DNA of 64,000 nucleotides from Amaricoccus sp. (GCF_017995835.1 NZ_JAGOID010000001.1:18205-82204); one strand, 5' to 3'; numbered from the stretch's first letter, positions 1 to 9,116 are shown. Notes: generated by a model not told the origin, from the sequence alone. Made by a program: numbers and translations.

Positions 1-65
1 TCCTGCTGCCGCACGTGCCGCGGCGGCTGCCCTGACGTCGCCGAGGAACCGCCGGAAGGCGCGCT

Positions 66-371
66 TCAGTTTCCCGCCGGAGCGGCAGGAGCGGCAGGGG
101 CGCCCTCGACCGCCTCCTTGATCGCCTCGCCCGCGGCCTCGGCGGCGTCGCCCGCCTTCTCGACCGCTTCGCCAGCGGCAGTCGCAGCGCCCTCGGCCAC
201 GCTCTCGACCGCGGCGCCTGCGTTCTCGACCGCCTCGCCGACGGCAGCCGCAGCGCCCTCGGCCGCAGTTCCCGCCTTTTCGGCCGCGGCCTCGGGCTCC
301 TTGGCGCCGAAGCCGAAATAGAGCGCCAGCGCGATGAGGACGGCGCCCGCGATCAGGATCAGAATGCGCAT
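66..371 (-). CDS. Small membrane-anchored Ala/Glu-rich helical protein
   Basis: This 101-residue protein is not a family I recognise. Residues 1-22 form a hydrophobic segment (MRILILIAGAVLIALALYFG) that should act as an uncleaved membrane anchor. The rest is a low-complexity stretch of Ala, Glu, Gly and Val with repeats of the type AGEAVEKAG and AAGEAIKEA. These look like the 11-residue amphipathic helices of LEA or apolipoprotein-like proteins, and the tail is Ala/Pro-rich. A longer reading from 452 is open, but it adds an Arg-rich stretch with no family features, so the ATG at 371 is chosen. It probably sits at the membrane with an extended helical periplasmic or cytoplasmic part. It diverges from infC. 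Function unknown. Confidence 0.6.
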   Translation of the reverse strand: MRILILIAGAVLIALALYFGFGAKEPEAAAEKAGTAAEGAAAAVGEAVENAGAAVESVAEGAATAAGEAVEKAGDAAEAAGEAIKEAVEGAPAAPAAPAGN

Positions 372-511
372 TGCGCTCTCCCAGACATTTTGGCGCGGCG
401 CACCTGCGCGCGCCAATCGCGCGAACTGAACGCCGAGCCCGTGGCGATGCAACAGAAATCACGGCGCGCCGCCAACGACGCCGCAAGGCGTGGCGCCGTC
501 GCCGCGCCCCC

Positions 512-540
512 TTCACTTGCACGCGCGATTGCACTATCCT
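512..540 (+). promoter_or_regulatory. Candidate sigma70-type promoter of infC
   Basis: TTCACT (512-517) and TATCCT (535-540) are separated by 17 bases, a good spacing for a housekeeping promoter. The predicted transcript would begin near 547, immediately before the hairpin at 548-568. Assigned by inspection only; the -35 box is a weak match. Confidence 0.35.
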
Positions 541-547
541 ACGCGCT

Positions 548-573
548 CCGGGGCGCAGTGTGCCCCGGTTTTT
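548..573 (+). terminator. Terminator-like hairpin in the infC leader
   Basis: CCGGGGCGC (548-556) pairs with GTGCCCCGG (560-568), giving a 9-bp stem with one G-T pair and an AGT loop. Five T residues (569-573) follow directly, which is the shape of an intrinsic terminator. It lies only about 35 bases before the infC start and downstream of the best promoter candidate. It could therefore be an attenuator, a 5'-stabilising hairpin, or the end of a transcript arriving from upstream. Confidence 0.55.
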
Positions 574-606
574 CATCCGGGAAACGATACGAAGGACCTG
601 AAAACC

Positions 607-1152
607 ATAGCTCGCAGACCTCACAACGCGCCGCCCACGCGCGACACCGGCCCCCGCGTCAATGACCGCATCCGCGCCCCCGAGATCCGTCTCATCGGCG
701 CCGAGGGCGAGAACATCGGCTTGATCACGCCCGAAAGGGCGATGCTCCTGGCCGAGCAGGCAGGCCTCGACCTCGTCGAGATCTCTCCGAACGCGACGCC
801 GCCCGTCGCGAAGATCATGGATTTCGGAAAATACAAGTACGAGACCCAGAAAAAGGAATCCGAGGCCCGCAAGAAGCAGAAGGTCATCGAGATCAAGGAG
901 ATCAAGTTCCGCCCCAACACGGATACGCATGACTACGAGGTCAAGATGCGGTCCGTGATGAAGTTTCTCGAGGGCGGCGACAAGGTCAAGATCACGCTTC
1001 GCTTCCGTGGCCGCGAGATGGCCCACGCCGACCTGGGCCGCAAGCTGCTCGAGCGCGTCGCCGGGGACGTGAGCGAGCTGGGCAAGGTCGAGGCCATTCC
1101 CCGGCTCGAGGGCCGGCAGATGGTCATGATGATCAACCCCGTCCGCCACTGA
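607..1152 (+). CDS. infC: Translation initiation factor IF-3
   Basis: IF-3 binds the 30S subunit, prevents premature joining of 50S and proofreads the start codon. The protein of 181 residues matches the usual IF-3 length of about 180. It has the N-domain ([20 protein letters not shown]), the Lys-rich linker and the C-domain ([14 protein letters not shown]). No ATG fits the N-terminus. The reading frame is open from an ATG at 490, but that adds 39 unrelated residues. The conserved start [10 protein letters not shown] begins at an ATA codon at 607-609, preceded at ten bases by the ribosome-binding site AAGGA (592-596). An AUA start fits the known autoregulation of infC through rare start codons. 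The usual partners rpmI and rplT do not follow; an acyltransferase gene does. Confidence 0.95.
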   Translation: MARRPHNAPPTRDTGPRVNDRIRAPEIRLIGAEGENIGLITPERAMLLAEQAGLDLVEISPNATPPVAKIMDFGKYKYETQKKESEARKKQKVIEIKEIKFRPNTDTHDYEVKMRSVMKFLEGGDKVKITLRFRGREMAHADLGRKLLERVAGDVSELGKVEAIPRLEGRQMVMMINPVRH

Positions 1153-1243
1153 GCCGGACGGGCGACCGCGCCCGTGATCGGATGCCTTGCGTTCCGCGAT
1201 CCCGCCCCCGCGCCACGGCTCTCGCCGTGACGGAGTCCTGAAC

Positions 1244-2131
1244 GTGTCCCGCCGCGGCCGCCCCCTCGCCGAGGCGCTCGCCTTCGCGCCTGCGGCGCTG
1301 TCGCTGGGGCTCGTCCGCGCGCTGCCCTGGCGGGCGCGGCTGGGCTTCGGCGGCTGGCTCGGGCGGCGGATCGTGCTCGGCCTGCCGAAGCTCCGCGGCC
1401 GGGTCGACGCCAACCTGCGCTACGTGATGCCGGAGCTTGACGCGAAGGAACGCCGCGCGATTGCGGCCGAGGTCGGCGACAGCTTCGGGCGGACCTTCGT
1501 CGAGACCTTCTGCATGGCCGACTTTCAGGCCGCCCGCGCCTGGATCGCGCCGACGGGTCCGGGCGCGGAAGCCGTCGCCGCCGCGGCGCGCGAAGGCCGC
1601 CCGGCGATTGTCGTCAGCGGCCATCTCGGCCAGTGGGAGGCGGGGCGCGCCTGGGCGAAGGCCACGCACCGCGAGGCGGCCGCGGTCTACCGTCCCCTCA
1701 ACAACCGCTGGCTGGAGCCGATCTACCGCCGCCAGCTCGAGATCGGCGGGCGGCCCATGCTGCCCAAGGGCGCCGCCGGCCTGCGCGGCCTGGTCGCGCA
1801 TCTGCGCTCGGGCGGGCTCGCCGCGATCCTCGTGGACCAGTACGACCGGCGCGCCCCGCGGCTCGACTTCCTCGGCCGCCCGGCCCCCACGGTGACGCTC
1901 GCCGCGGACCTGGCGCTGAAGTTCGGCGCGCCCCTCATACCCGGCTGCGGCATCCGCCAGCCGGACGGCGTGAGCATCGCGATCCAGCTCGACCCGCCGG
2001 TGCCGCACACCACGCCCGCCGAGATGATGCAGGTCGTCAACGACAGCCTCGCCCGCCACGTCCGCGCCCATCCCGGCCAGTACCTCTGGCTCCACCGCCG
2101 CTGGACCAAGGACCTCGGCGGCCAGCCGTAG
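1244..2131 (+). CDS. LpxL/HtrB-family lipid A acyltransferase
   Basis: This 295-residue protein belongs to the lysophospholipid/lauroyl acyltransferase family, which adds secondary acyl chains to lipid A at the inner membrane. The key sign is the HX4E catalytic motif in VSGHLGQWEAG, followed by the family-typical VDQYDRRAP and the C-terminal motif QYLWLHRRW. The N-terminal region (FAPAALSLGLVRAL) is hydrophobic enough to anchor it. The GTG at 1244 is preferred because GGAG (1232-1235) lies eight bases before it; an ATG at 1187 adds 19 residues with no homology feel and no ribosome site. It follows infC at 91 bases on the same strand. The exact acyl chain and position cannot be read from sequence. 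Confidence 0.85.
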   Translation: MSRRGRPLAEALAFAPAALSLGLVRALPWRARLGFGGWLGRRIVLGLPKLRGRVDANLRYVMPELDAKERRAIAAEVGDSFGRTFVETFCMADFQAARAWIAPTGPGAEAVAAAAREGRPAIVVSGHLGQWEAGRAWAKATHREAAAVYRPLNNRWLEPIYRRQLEIGGRPMLPKGAAGLRGLVAHLRSGGLAAILVDQYDRRAPRLDFLGRPAPTVTLAADLALKFGAPLIPGCGIRQPDGVSIAIQLDPPVPHTTPAEMMQVVNDSLARHVRAHPGQYLWLHRRWTKDLGGQP

Positions 2132-2168
2132 TTCCCTCGCCGCCGGTGATCCGGACGCGTCCCCTGCC

Positions 2169-3335
2169 CTACCCCTCGATCGGCAGGGCCGTCTCCACCA
2201 GCCGGGCAAGGAAGGACGCCGCGATCGGGGTCACCGCGTCGTTGTAGTCGTAGGCGGGATGGTGCAGGCCCGCGCCCGGGCCGGCCCCGACGAAGACATA
2301 GGCCCCCGGCCGCGCCTCCAGCATGTAGGAGAAGTCCTCCGACCCCATCTCGGGCCGGCGGTCCGCGTCGACGTTCGCCGCGCCGACGACCTCGCGTGCC
2401 ACCCGGGCGGCGAAGGCCGCCTCGTCGGGATCGTTGCGCGTCACCGGATAGCCGAACTCGTAGTCGAGCTTCGCCTCGACGCCGAAGGCCGCGCCGATCG
2501 CCGATGTCGCCGACGCCACCGCGTCGGCGATCAGCTCGCGCTCGGCCGCGTCGAGGGTGCGCACCGTGCCCGCGAGCCGCGCCGTCGCCGGCACCACGTT
2601 GGTCGCGTCCCCGGCATGGATCACCGTGAGCGACAGCACGCCCGAGCGGATCGGGTCGACGCGCCGCGCCGGGATCGCCAGCAGCGCCTGGCCGAGCGAC
2701 AGCGCCGCCGCCACCGGATCAACGCAGTCGTGCGGGTGGGCGGCATGGCCGCCGCGCCCGGTCAGGGTGATGTCGAACTGGTCGGCGGCCGCCATGATCG
2801 CCCCGGGCCGGGTCTCAATCCGGCCGAGCTCGACGCCCGGCGAGTTGTGGAGGCCGAAGACCCGCGAGACGCCGAAGCGCTCCATGATCCCCTCTTCCAC
2901 CATCACCCGCGCGCCCCCGGACAGCTCCTCCGATGGCTGGAAGATCAGCGCGACCGTGCCGGCGAAGTTGCGCGTCTCGGCAAGGTAGCGCGCCGCGGTC
3001 AGCAGGATCGTGGTGTGCCCGTCATGCCCGCAGGCGTGCATCACCCCGGGATTGCGCGACTTCCACGGCCGGTCGACCGCCTCCGCGATCGGCAGCGCGT
3101 CCATGTCGGCGCGCAGCCCGACGACCGGCCCCGGCGCACGTCCGCGGATCAGCGCGACGATCCCGGTCCTGGCGATGCCTTCGTGCATCTCGTCGACCCC
3201 GATCTCGCGCAACCGCTCCGCGACGAAGGCCGCCGTCTCGTACAGGTCGAAATCGAGCTCCGGCATCTCGTGCAGCCGACGCCGCCAGGCGGTCGCATCG
3301 GCCTCGAACGCCGCGATCCGGTTGATCACCGCCAT
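2169..3335 (-). CDS. M20 family amidohydrolase (hippurate hydrolase-like)
   Basis: A 388-residue M20D metal-dependent amidohydrolase that would cleave N-acyl amino acids or related amides in the cytoplasm. Visible motifs are GLRADMDALP, the metal-site run HACGHDGHTTIL, QPSEE with the catalytic acid, and GRGGHAAHPH, which contributes from the dimerisation domain. The C-terminal MGSEDFSYML is also family-typical. The length is normal. The ATG at 3335 is preceded by GGGGGAG. It is convergent with the acyltransferase gene and alone in its transcription unit. Substrate is not determinable: HipO, IAA-amino acid hydrolases and aminoacylases all share these motifs. Confidence 0.88.
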   Translation of the reverse strand: MAVINRIAAFEADATAWRRRLHEMPELDFDLYETAAFVAERLREIGVDEMHEGIARTGIVALIRGRAPGPVVGLRADMDALPIAEAVDRPWKSRNPGVMHACGHDGHTTILLTAARYLAETRNFAGTVALIFQPSEELSGGARVMVEEGIMERFGVSRVFGLHNSPGVELGRIETRPGAIMAAADQFDITLTGRGGHAAHPHDCVDPVAAALSLGQALLAIPARRVDPIRSGVLSLTVIHAGDATNVVPATARLAGTVRTLDAAERELIADAVASATSAIGAAFGVEAKLDYEFGYPVTRNDPDEAAFAARVAREVVGAANVDADRRPEMGSEDFSYMLEARPGAYVFVGAGPGAGLHHPAYDYNDAVTPIAASFLARLVETALPIEG

Positions 3336-3482
3336 GTCTGTCTCCCCCTCGGCCGGGTCGTGACGACCGATCGCTGGTCGTGCCCGTATAGCCCCCGGAG
3401 ACTGGGATCTCCCGGGCGAGAGTCAAGCGGCGAGCACACAGACACAGCCAACACGCGGAAGGTCGGAGCAGGCAAGGCCCTC

Positions 3483-3630
3483 ATACCGGCGAGCCCACCA
3501 GGTTACCCGGCGCAACACGGGCCAACACGCTCTAACACGCGTGATAGGTAGGGTAACTATCTGAGTACAAACGATAAAAAAGCGAAAGGCCAAAAGGGGC
3601 CGCGAGTCGTTTCATGATCCCGCCCGGTAT
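3483..3630 (-). repeat. Dispersed repeat R1, copy 1 (148 bp)
   Basis: One of three copies of the same element in this window (the others are at 34491-34629 and 54438-54573); this one is inverted relative to them. It begins ATACCGGCG and ends CGCCCGGTAT, so the ends are short inverted repeats. The interior carries the family core, including the pieces CGCGAGTCGTTTCATGA, GGGTAACTATCTGAGTAC and CTAACACGCGTGATAG. Its last base overlaps the TGA stop codon of the gph gene. Relative to the other copies it has about 12 extra bases, a near-duplication of the GCGTGTT block. It encodes no recognisable protein and resembles a small non-autonomous element or REP-like repeat. Confidence 0.85.
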
Positions 3631-4298
3631 CAGGCGGGAACCAGGCGCTCGAGAAGCGCGGGCAGCGCGGCATAGTCGTCGAGCATCGCCTCCGGCTCCA
3701 TCGCGGCGACGGCCTCCCCCTCCGGTCCGAAGCCGACGAGGACGCAGGGCACCCCCGCCGCGAGCGCGGCCTCGCGGTCATTGGCCGTGTCGCCGACCAG
3801 CACGGACCGCTCCCGCGTGCCGCCGGCGCGGGCGATCGTCTCGAGGAGATGCAGCGGATCGGGCTTGCGCACCGCGAGGCTGTCCGCCCCAAGCATGGCG
3901 CGAAAGCGCTGGCGGATCCCCAGCGCCGCCAGCAGCGTCTCGGCCAGCGCCGCGGGCTTGTTGGTGCAGATGGCGAGACCCCAGCCGTCCGCCTCCAGCG
4001 CGTCCAGCGCCGGCACGACGCCGGGATAGAGCCGGGTGTGACGGGCGATGTCGGCCGCATAGGCTTCGAGGAGGCGCGGATAGCCGGCCTCCACGCGGTC
4101 GGCCTCCCACCCGCCAGTCGCGCGCGCCATGCCGGCCCGCAGCATCGCCCGTCCGCCGGCGAAGGCGTGGACCTTGTCCGCCTCCGGATCGAGCGGCGCG
4201 CCGAAGCCCGCCTCGGCGAGCGCGGCATTGGCGGCGGCGATCAGGTCGGCCGAGGTGTCGGCGAGGGTGCCGTCGAGGTCGAACACGGCGAGGCGCAT
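3630..4298 (-). CDS. gph: Phosphoglycolate phosphatase (HAD superfamily)
   Basis: A 222-residue HAD hydrolase expected to dephosphorylate 2-phosphoglycolate. Motif I is FDLDGTLADT, with the nucleophilic Asp at residue 6 and the acid at residue 8. Motif II is ICTNKP, and motifs III/IV are RKPDP and GDTANDREAA. An alpha-helical cap lies between motifs I and II. The ATG at 4298 is chosen because AAGGAG stands just before it; the longer frame to 4346 adds 16 non-homologous residues. The stop codon overlaps the end of repeat R1 by one base. The gene is divergent from glmU, an arrangement also seen in related Rhodobacterales. Other HAD phosphatase substrates are possible. Confidence 0.85.
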   Translation of the reverse strand: MRLAVFDLDGTLADTSADLIAAANAALAEAGFGAPLDPEADKVHAFAGGRAMLRAGMARATGGWEADRVEAGYPRLLEAYAADIARHTRLYPGVVPALDALEADGWGLAICTNKPAALAETLLAALGIRQRFRAMLGADSLAVRKPDPLHLLETIARAGGTRERSVLVGDTANDREAALAAGVPCVLVGFGPEGEAVAAMEPEAMLDDYAALPALLERLVPA

Positions 4299-4427
4299 GG
4301 GCTCCTTCTGGCGCCTCCACGCGGCCGCAGCAACCTGGCGAAACAATATCTGAAGCCTTGCGGCCTTTCCCTGCCCCGCGAGCGCAGGCTAGAAGCCTGC
4401 GGAAACCGACTGCGCCGGAGACCGCCC

Positions 4428-5780
4428 ATGCCAACCGCCGTCATCCTGCTCGCCGCCGGCGAGGGCACGCGCATGAACTCGGACATCCCCAAGCCGCTGC
4501 ACCGTCTCGCCGGCGCGCCGCTGATCGCCCATGCCCTCGCCGCCGCCCGCGCGCTCGGGCCCGAGCGGATCGTCGTCGTCACCGGCCACGGCGCCGAGGC
4601 GGTCGAGGCCGCGCTCGCCGGGATCGCCCCCGAGGCGGTGGTCGCGGTGCAGGCGGAGCGCAAGGGCACCGGCCACGCCGTCCTGCAAGCGGCCGGGGCG
4701 CTCGGCGACTTCGCCGGCGACGTAGTCGTGCTCTATGCCGACACGCCCTTCGTGCAGGCCGACACGTTGCAGGCGATGCTCGACGCGCGCATCGGCGGGG
4801 CGGCCGTCGTCGTGCTCGGCTTCGAGGCGGCGGAGCCCGGCGGCTACGGCCGACTGGTCCGCGGCGCCGACGGCGGGCTCGAGGCGATCGTCGAGGCGCG
4901 CGAGGCGACCGCCGCCGAGAAGGCGATCACGCTCTGCAACTCCGGCGTCGTCGCCGCGGACCGGGCGCTGCTCTTCGGGCTTCTCGGCGAGGTGCGGCCC
5001 GACAACGCCAAGGGCGAGTACTACCTTACCGACGTGGTGGGTCTCGCACGCCGCCGCGGGCTCGCCGCCGCCGCCATCGTCTGCCCGGAGGCCGAGACGC
5101 TCGGCGTGAACTCCCGCGCCGATCTCGCCGGCGCCGAAGCCGCCTTTCAGGCGCGAGCCCGCGCCGAGGCGATGGCGAACGGCGCGACGCTGACGGACCC
5201 CGCGACGGTATGGTTCGCCTTCGACACCGTGATCGGTCGCGACGTGGAGATCGGCCCGAACGTCGTCTTCGGCCCCGAGGTCACGGTCGAGAGCGGCGCC
5301 ACGATCCGGGCCTTCTGCCACCTCGAGGGCTGCCACGTCAGCCGCGGGGCGGTCGTCGGCCCCTTCGCCCGCCTGCGTCCGGGCGCGGAGCTCGCCGAGG
5401 ACGTCCACGTCGGCAACTTCGTCGAGGTCAAGAACGCCATCGTCGAGGAAGGCGCCAAGGTGAACCATCTCACCTATATCGGCGACGCCCGCGTGGGCGC
5501 GCGCGCCAACATCGGCGCGGGGACGATCACCTGCAACTACGACGGCGTGTTCAAGCACCGCACCGAGATCGGCGCCGGGGCCTTCATCGGCTCCAACGCC
5601 GCCCTCGTCGCGCCGGTGCGCATCGGCGCGCACGCGGTCGTCGCGGCCGGCTCGACGATCACCGAGGACGTCCCCGAAGGCAGCCTCGCGCTCGGCCGGG
5701 CGCGCCAGTCGGTCAAGGCCGGGCTCGGGCAACGGTTGATGGAGCGGCTGCGCGCCGCCAGGGCGCGGGGAGCTCACTGA
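4428..5780 (+). CDS. glmU: Bifunctional GlcNAc-1-P uridyltransferase / GlcN-1-P acetyltransferase
   Basis: A 450-residue GlmU, the standard length, making UDP-GlcNAc for peptidoglycan and lipid A. The N-terminal half is a nucleotidyltransferase with the signature LLAAGEGTRM and the downstream IPKPLH, then GTGHAV and YADTPF. The C-terminal half (from about residue 250) is a left-handed beta-helix of hexapeptide repeats, with the acetyltransferase region HLTYIGDARVG and NIGAGTITCNYDG. The ATG at 4428 has GGAG upstream. The glmS start lies one base beyond the stop, so the two genes of this pathway should be co-transcribed and translationally linked. Confidence 0.97.
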   Translation: MPTAVILLAAGEGTRMNSDIPKPLHRLAGAPLIAHALAAARALGPERIVVVTGHGAEAVEAALAGIAPEAVVAVQAERKGTGHAVLQAAGALGDFAGDVVVLYADTPFVQADTLQAMLDARIGGAAVVVLGFEAAEPGGYGRLVRGADGGLEAIVEAREATAAEKAITLCNSGVVAADRALLFGLLGEVRPDNAKGEYYLTDVVGLARRRGLAAAAIVCPEAETLGVNSRADLAGAEAAFQARARAEAMANGATLTDPATVWFAFDTVIGRDVEIGPNVVFGPEVTVESGATIRAFCHLEGCHVSRGAVVGPFARLRPGAELAEDVHVGNFVEVKNAIVEEGAKVNHLTYIGDARVGARANIGAGTITCNYDGVFKHRTEIGAGAFIGSNAALVAPVRIGAHAVVAAGSTITEDVPEGSLALGRARQSVKAGLGQRLMERLRAARARGAH

Positions 5781-5781
5781 G

Positions 5782-7599
5782 ATGTGCGGCATCATCGGAA
5801 TGCTGGGCAACCACGAGGTCGCCCCGCTGATCGTCGAGTCGCTGAAGCGGCTGGAGTATCGCGGCTACGACAGCGCCGGGATCGCCACGATCCACGAGGG
5901 ACGCATCGCGCGGCGGCGCGCGCTCGGCAAGCTGATCGCGCTCTCCGACCTGCTCGTCGAGGATCCGATCCGCGGCCGCGCCGGCGTCGGGCACACCCGC
6001 TGGGCGACGCACGGCGCGCCCTCGATCCGCAACGCCCATCCCCACGCCACGGGCCGGGTGGCGGTGGTCCACAACGGCATCGTGGAGAACTTCCGCGCGC
6101 TCCGCGCCGAGATGGAGGCCGAAGGCCGGACGTTCGAGAGCGAGACCGACACCGAGGTGGTCGCGCACCTCGTCGACCGGGGGCTCGGGAACGGCGGCGA
6201 TCCCCTGTCGGCGGTGCGCGCGGCGCTGGCGCGGCTCGAAGGCGCCTTCGCGCTGGTGTTTCTGTTCGAGGGCGAGGACGACCTGCTCATCGTCGCGCGG
6301 CGCGGCTCGCCCCTCGCCATCGGCTATGGCGACGGCGAGATGTACGTCGGCTCGGACGCGCTCGCGCTCGGGCCGCTCACCAACCGCATCGCCTATCTCG
6401 AGGAGGGCGACCACGCCCGCATCACCCGGACCTCGGCGGAGATCTTCGACGCTGCGGGCACGCCCGTCCGGCGCGAGATCCAGTCGATGCCGGCCGAGGC
6501 GTTCAGCGCCGAGAAGGGCCCCTACAAGCACTTCATGGCCAAGGAAATCCACGAGCAGCCGACCGTCCTCGGCAATGCGCTCGGCAAGTATCTCTCGCCC
6601 TCGCGCGACCGGGTGGCGCTGCCCGAGGGCATCGACCTCGCGGGCGTCGAGCGGCTGTCGCTCGTCGCCTGCGGCACGGCGCACTATGCCTGCCACGTGG
6701 CGCGCTACTGGTTCGAGAGCATCGCGCGGCTGCCGGTCGAGATCGAGGTCGCCTCGGAGTTCCGCTACCGCGAGCCGCCGCTCGGCTCGGGGGCGATGGG
6801 GATCTTCGTCAGCCAGTCGGGCGAGACCGCCGACACGCTCGCCGCGCTGCGCTACGTCCGCGCGCAGGGGGCGCGGGTGGTCTCGGTGATCAACGTCCCC
6901 TCGTCGACCATCGCCCGCGAGAGCGACCTCGCCCTGCCGATCCTCGCCGGGCCGGAGATCGGCGTCGCCTCGACCAAGGCCTTCACCTGCCAGCTCCTCG
7001 TCCTCGCCGTCCTCGCCATCGCCGCCGCCCGCGCCCGGGGCGCGATCGACGCGGCCGAGGAGGCGAGGCTCGCCGCCGCCCTCGGCGGCCTGCCCGGGCT
7101 CATGGCCCAGGCGCTGGCGCAGGAGCACCAGGTCGCCGAGGTCGCCCGCAGCGTCTCGCGGGCGCGCGACGTGCTCTTCATCGGGCGCGGCTCCATGTAT
7201 CCGCTTGCGCTCGAAGGCGCGCTGAAGCTGAAGGAGATCAGCTACATCCACGCCGAAGGTTATGCGGCTGGCGAGCTGAAGCACGGCCCCATCGCCCTCG
7301 TCGACGAGGAGACCCCGGTGGTCGCGCTCGCGCCTTCGGACGCGCTCTTCGACAAGACGGTCTCGAACATCCACGAGGTGATGGCGCGGGGCGGCCAGGT
7401 GGTGCTGCTCTCCGACGCGGCCGGCGCCGCCCACGCCGGCGAGATCGGCGAGGCGCTGATCCTGCCCGCCTGCGACCCGTTCGTGGCGCCGATCCTCTAC
7501 GCCGCGCCGGTTCAGCTCCTCGCCTATCACGCGGCCGTGCTGAAGGGCACCGACGTCGACCAGCCGCGCAATCTCGCGAAGTCCGTCACCGTGGAATAG
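5782..7599 (+). CDS. glmS: Glutamine-fructose-6-phosphate aminotransferase
   Basis: A 605-residue GlmS that converts fructose-6-P and glutamine to glucosamine-6-P, the first step to UDP-GlcNAc. The mature N-terminus begins CGIIGMLG, so the catalytic Cys is residue 2 after Met removal. The glutaminase domain carries YRGYDSAG and HTRWATHG. Two SIS sugar-isomerase domains follow, with CGTAHYACHVA, SQSGETADT and later EGALKLKEISYIHAEGY. The C-terminus NLAKSVTVE is the conserved family end. It begins one base after glmU. That gap leaves no room for a glmS ribozyme or riboswitch in front of it. Confidence 0.97.
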   Translation: MCGIIGMLGNHEVAPLIVESLKRLEYRGYDSAGIATIHEGRIARRRALGKLIALSDLLVEDPIRGRAGVGHTRWATHGAPSIRNAHPHATGRVAVVHNGIVENFRALRAEMEAEGRTFESETDTEVVAHLVDRGLGNGGDPLSAVRAALARLEGAFALVFLFEGEDDLLIVARRGSPLAIGYGDGEMYVGSDALALGPLTNRIAYLEEGDHARITRTSAEIFDAAGTPVRREIQSMPAEAFSAEKGPYKHFMAKEIHEQPTVLGNALGKYLSPSRDRVALPEGIDLAGVERLSLVACGTAHYACHVARYWFESIARLPVEIEVASEFRYREPPLGSGAMGIFVSQSGETADTLAALRYVRAQGARVVSVINVPSSTIARESDLALPILAGPEIGVASTKAFTCQLLVLAVLAIAAARARGAIDAAEEARLAAALGGLPGLMAQALAQEHQVAEVARSVSRARDVLFIGRGSMYPLALEGALKLKEISYIHAEGYAAGELKHGPIALVDEETPVVALAPSDALFDKTVSNIHEVMARGGQVVLLSDAAGAAHAGEIGEALILPACDPFVAPILYAAPVQLLAYHAAVLKGTDVDQPRNLAKSVTVE

Positions 7600-7668
7600 A
7601 GCGCCCGCTGGGCATCGCGGCCGAAACCGGCTATGCCGCGCCCGTTCCGCGAGACGAGGCGCGCCCTG

Positions 7669-8391
7669 ATGATCCTCTACCCCGCCATCGACCTCAAGGA
7701 CGGCCATTGCGTCCGCCTGCTGCGTGGCGACATGGCCGCGGCGACGGTGTTCGGGACCGACCCGGCCGCGCAGGCCCGGACCTTCGTCGCGGCAGGCTGC
7801 CGCTGGCTCCATCTCGTCGACCTCGACGGAGCCTTCGCCGGCGCGCCGAAGAACGCCGCCGCGGTCGAGGCGATCCTCGCCGCCGTCGACGTCCCCGTGC
7901 AGCTCGGCGGCGGCATACGCGACATGGCGACGCTGGAGCGCTGGCTCGCGCGTGGCGTGCGCCGGGCGATCCTCGGCACCGCCGCGGTGCGCGACCCCGC
8001 CTTCGTCCGCGCCGCCGCCGCCGCCCATCCCGGCCGCATCGCCGTCGGCATCGACGCCCGCGACGGCCGCGTCGCGATCGAGGGCTGGGCCGAGACCACC
8101 GCCACGACCGCGACCGAGCTTGCGCGCCGTTTCGAGGACGCCGGCGTCGCCGCGATCGTCTACACCGACATCGAGCGCGACGGCGCCATGGCCGGCCCGA
8201 ACGTGGCGGCGACCGCGGCGCTCGCCCGCGCCGTGGCGATCCCGGTGATCGCCTCGGGCGGCGTCTCCTCGCTCGACGACCTGCGCGCGCTGAAGGCGAG
8301 CGGGGCGCCCCTCGACGGCGCCATCTCGGGCCGCGCCCTCTATGAAGGCAGGCTCGACCTCGCCGCCGCCATCCGGCTGCTGGAGGACTGA
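7669..8391 (+). CDS. hisA: Phosphoribosylformimino-AICAR ribotide isomerase
   Basis: A 240-residue (beta-alpha)8 barrel of the HisA/HisF group that catalyses the fourth step of histidine synthesis. The N-terminus [17 protein letters not shown] holds the first catalytic Asp. The second lies in [14 protein letters not shown], as in HisA rather than HisF. Phosphate-binding loops GGGIRD and ASGGVSS are present. The ATG at 7669 starts the conserved barrel strand; an upstream ATG at 7633 adds 12 unrelated residues. It follows glmS on the same strand at 69 bases. The usual neighbours hisH, hisB and hisF are not in the window. Confidence 0.92.
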   Translation: MILYPAIDLKDGHCVRLLRGDMAAATVFGTDPAAQARTFVAAGCRWLHLVDLDGAFAGAPKNAAAVEAILAAVDVPVQLGGGIRDMATLERWLARGVRRAILGTAAVRDPAFVRAAAAAHPGRIAVGIDARDGRVAIEGWAETTATTATELARRFEDAGVAAIVYTDIERDGAMAGPNVAATAALARAVAIPVIASGGVSSLDDLRALKASGAPLDGAISGRALYEGRLDLAAAIRLLED

Positions 8392-9012
8392 ATGAGCGTC
8401 GAGACCTGGGCCGCCTTCGCCGCCGCCTCCGCCGTTCTCCTCCTCATTCCCGGCCCGACGGTCCTCCTCGTCGTGTCCTACGCGCTCGGCCGCGGCTGGA
8501 AGGTCGCCGCGCCGGTCGCGACCGGCGTCGCGCTGGGCGACCTCACCGCCATGACCCTCTCCATGCTCGGCGTCGGCGCCCTGCTCGCATCCTCCGCCGC
8601 GCTCTTCACCGCGCTGAAATGGATCGGCGCCGCCTACCTCGTCTGGCTCGGGATCAAGCTCTGGCGCGCCGGCGCCGCGTTGGACGCCGAGGCCCGCACC
8701 GACCCGGTCTTCCCGGCCCGGATGCTCGCCCATGCCTGGATCGTCACGACGCTCAACCCGAAGTCCATCGTGTTCTTCGTGGCTTTCCTGCCGCAGTTCA
8801 TCGACCCTGAACGAGCGTTCTGGCCGCAGATGGCGATCTTCGAGGCGACGTTCGTCGTGCTCGCGTTCCTGAACGCCTTCGCCTACGCGATCCTCGCCGC
8901 CCGCGCGCGCCGCCTCGCGGCAAGCCCGAAGGCGGTCCGTCTCGTCAACCGCGCCGGCGGCGCGGCGCTGATCGCCGCTGGCGCGGCGGCCGCCACGATG
9001 CGCTCCACCTGA
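8392..9012 (+). CDS. LysE/RhtB family amino acid exporter
   Basis: A 206-residue inner-membrane protein with about six hydrophobic segments and the family signature near the N-terminus (LLLIPGPTVLLVVSYALGRG). The conserved loop LNPKSIVFFVAFLPQF is also present. LysE/RhtB proteins export amino acids such as lysine, homoserine or threonine by proton exchange; the substrate here is unknown. The ATG directly follows the hisA stop (TGAATG), so translation is probably coupled to hisA. Whether export is linked to histidine metabolism is only a contextual guess. Confidence 0.85.
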   Translation: MSVETWAAFAAASAVLLLIPGPTVLLVVSYALGRGWKVAAPVATGVALGDLTAMTLSMLGVGALLASSAALFTALKWIGAAYLVWLGIKLWRAGAALDAEARTDPVFPARMLAHAWIVTTLNPKSIVFFVAFLPQFIDPERAFWPQMAIFEATFVVLAFLNAFAYAILAARARRLAASPKAVRLVNRAGGAALIAAGAAAATMRST

Positions 9013-9116
9013 CCGTGACCGCGCTGACCCGCCTCCGCACCGCGCAGTCCGATCCGGCTCTGGGTTTGTCTGATGTCATATGAAATCCACTTCGCACCCG
9101 ACCGCAATGCGGTGGA

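Noticed and set aside
1..65. Possible start of another gene reading off the left edge
   Set aside because: The 65 bases give an open reverse frame, but no start codon with a ribosome site and too little sequence to judge.
5700..5782. glmS ribozyme or riboswitch
   Set aside because: glmS starts one base after glmU, so there is no leader, and ribozymes of this type are known mainly from Gram-positive bacteria.
5713..8733. A 1006-codon frame opposite glmS, hisA and lysE
   Set aside because: The three genes on the other strand are certain. This frame is a low-complexity Arg/Gly/Asp product caused by lack of stop codons.
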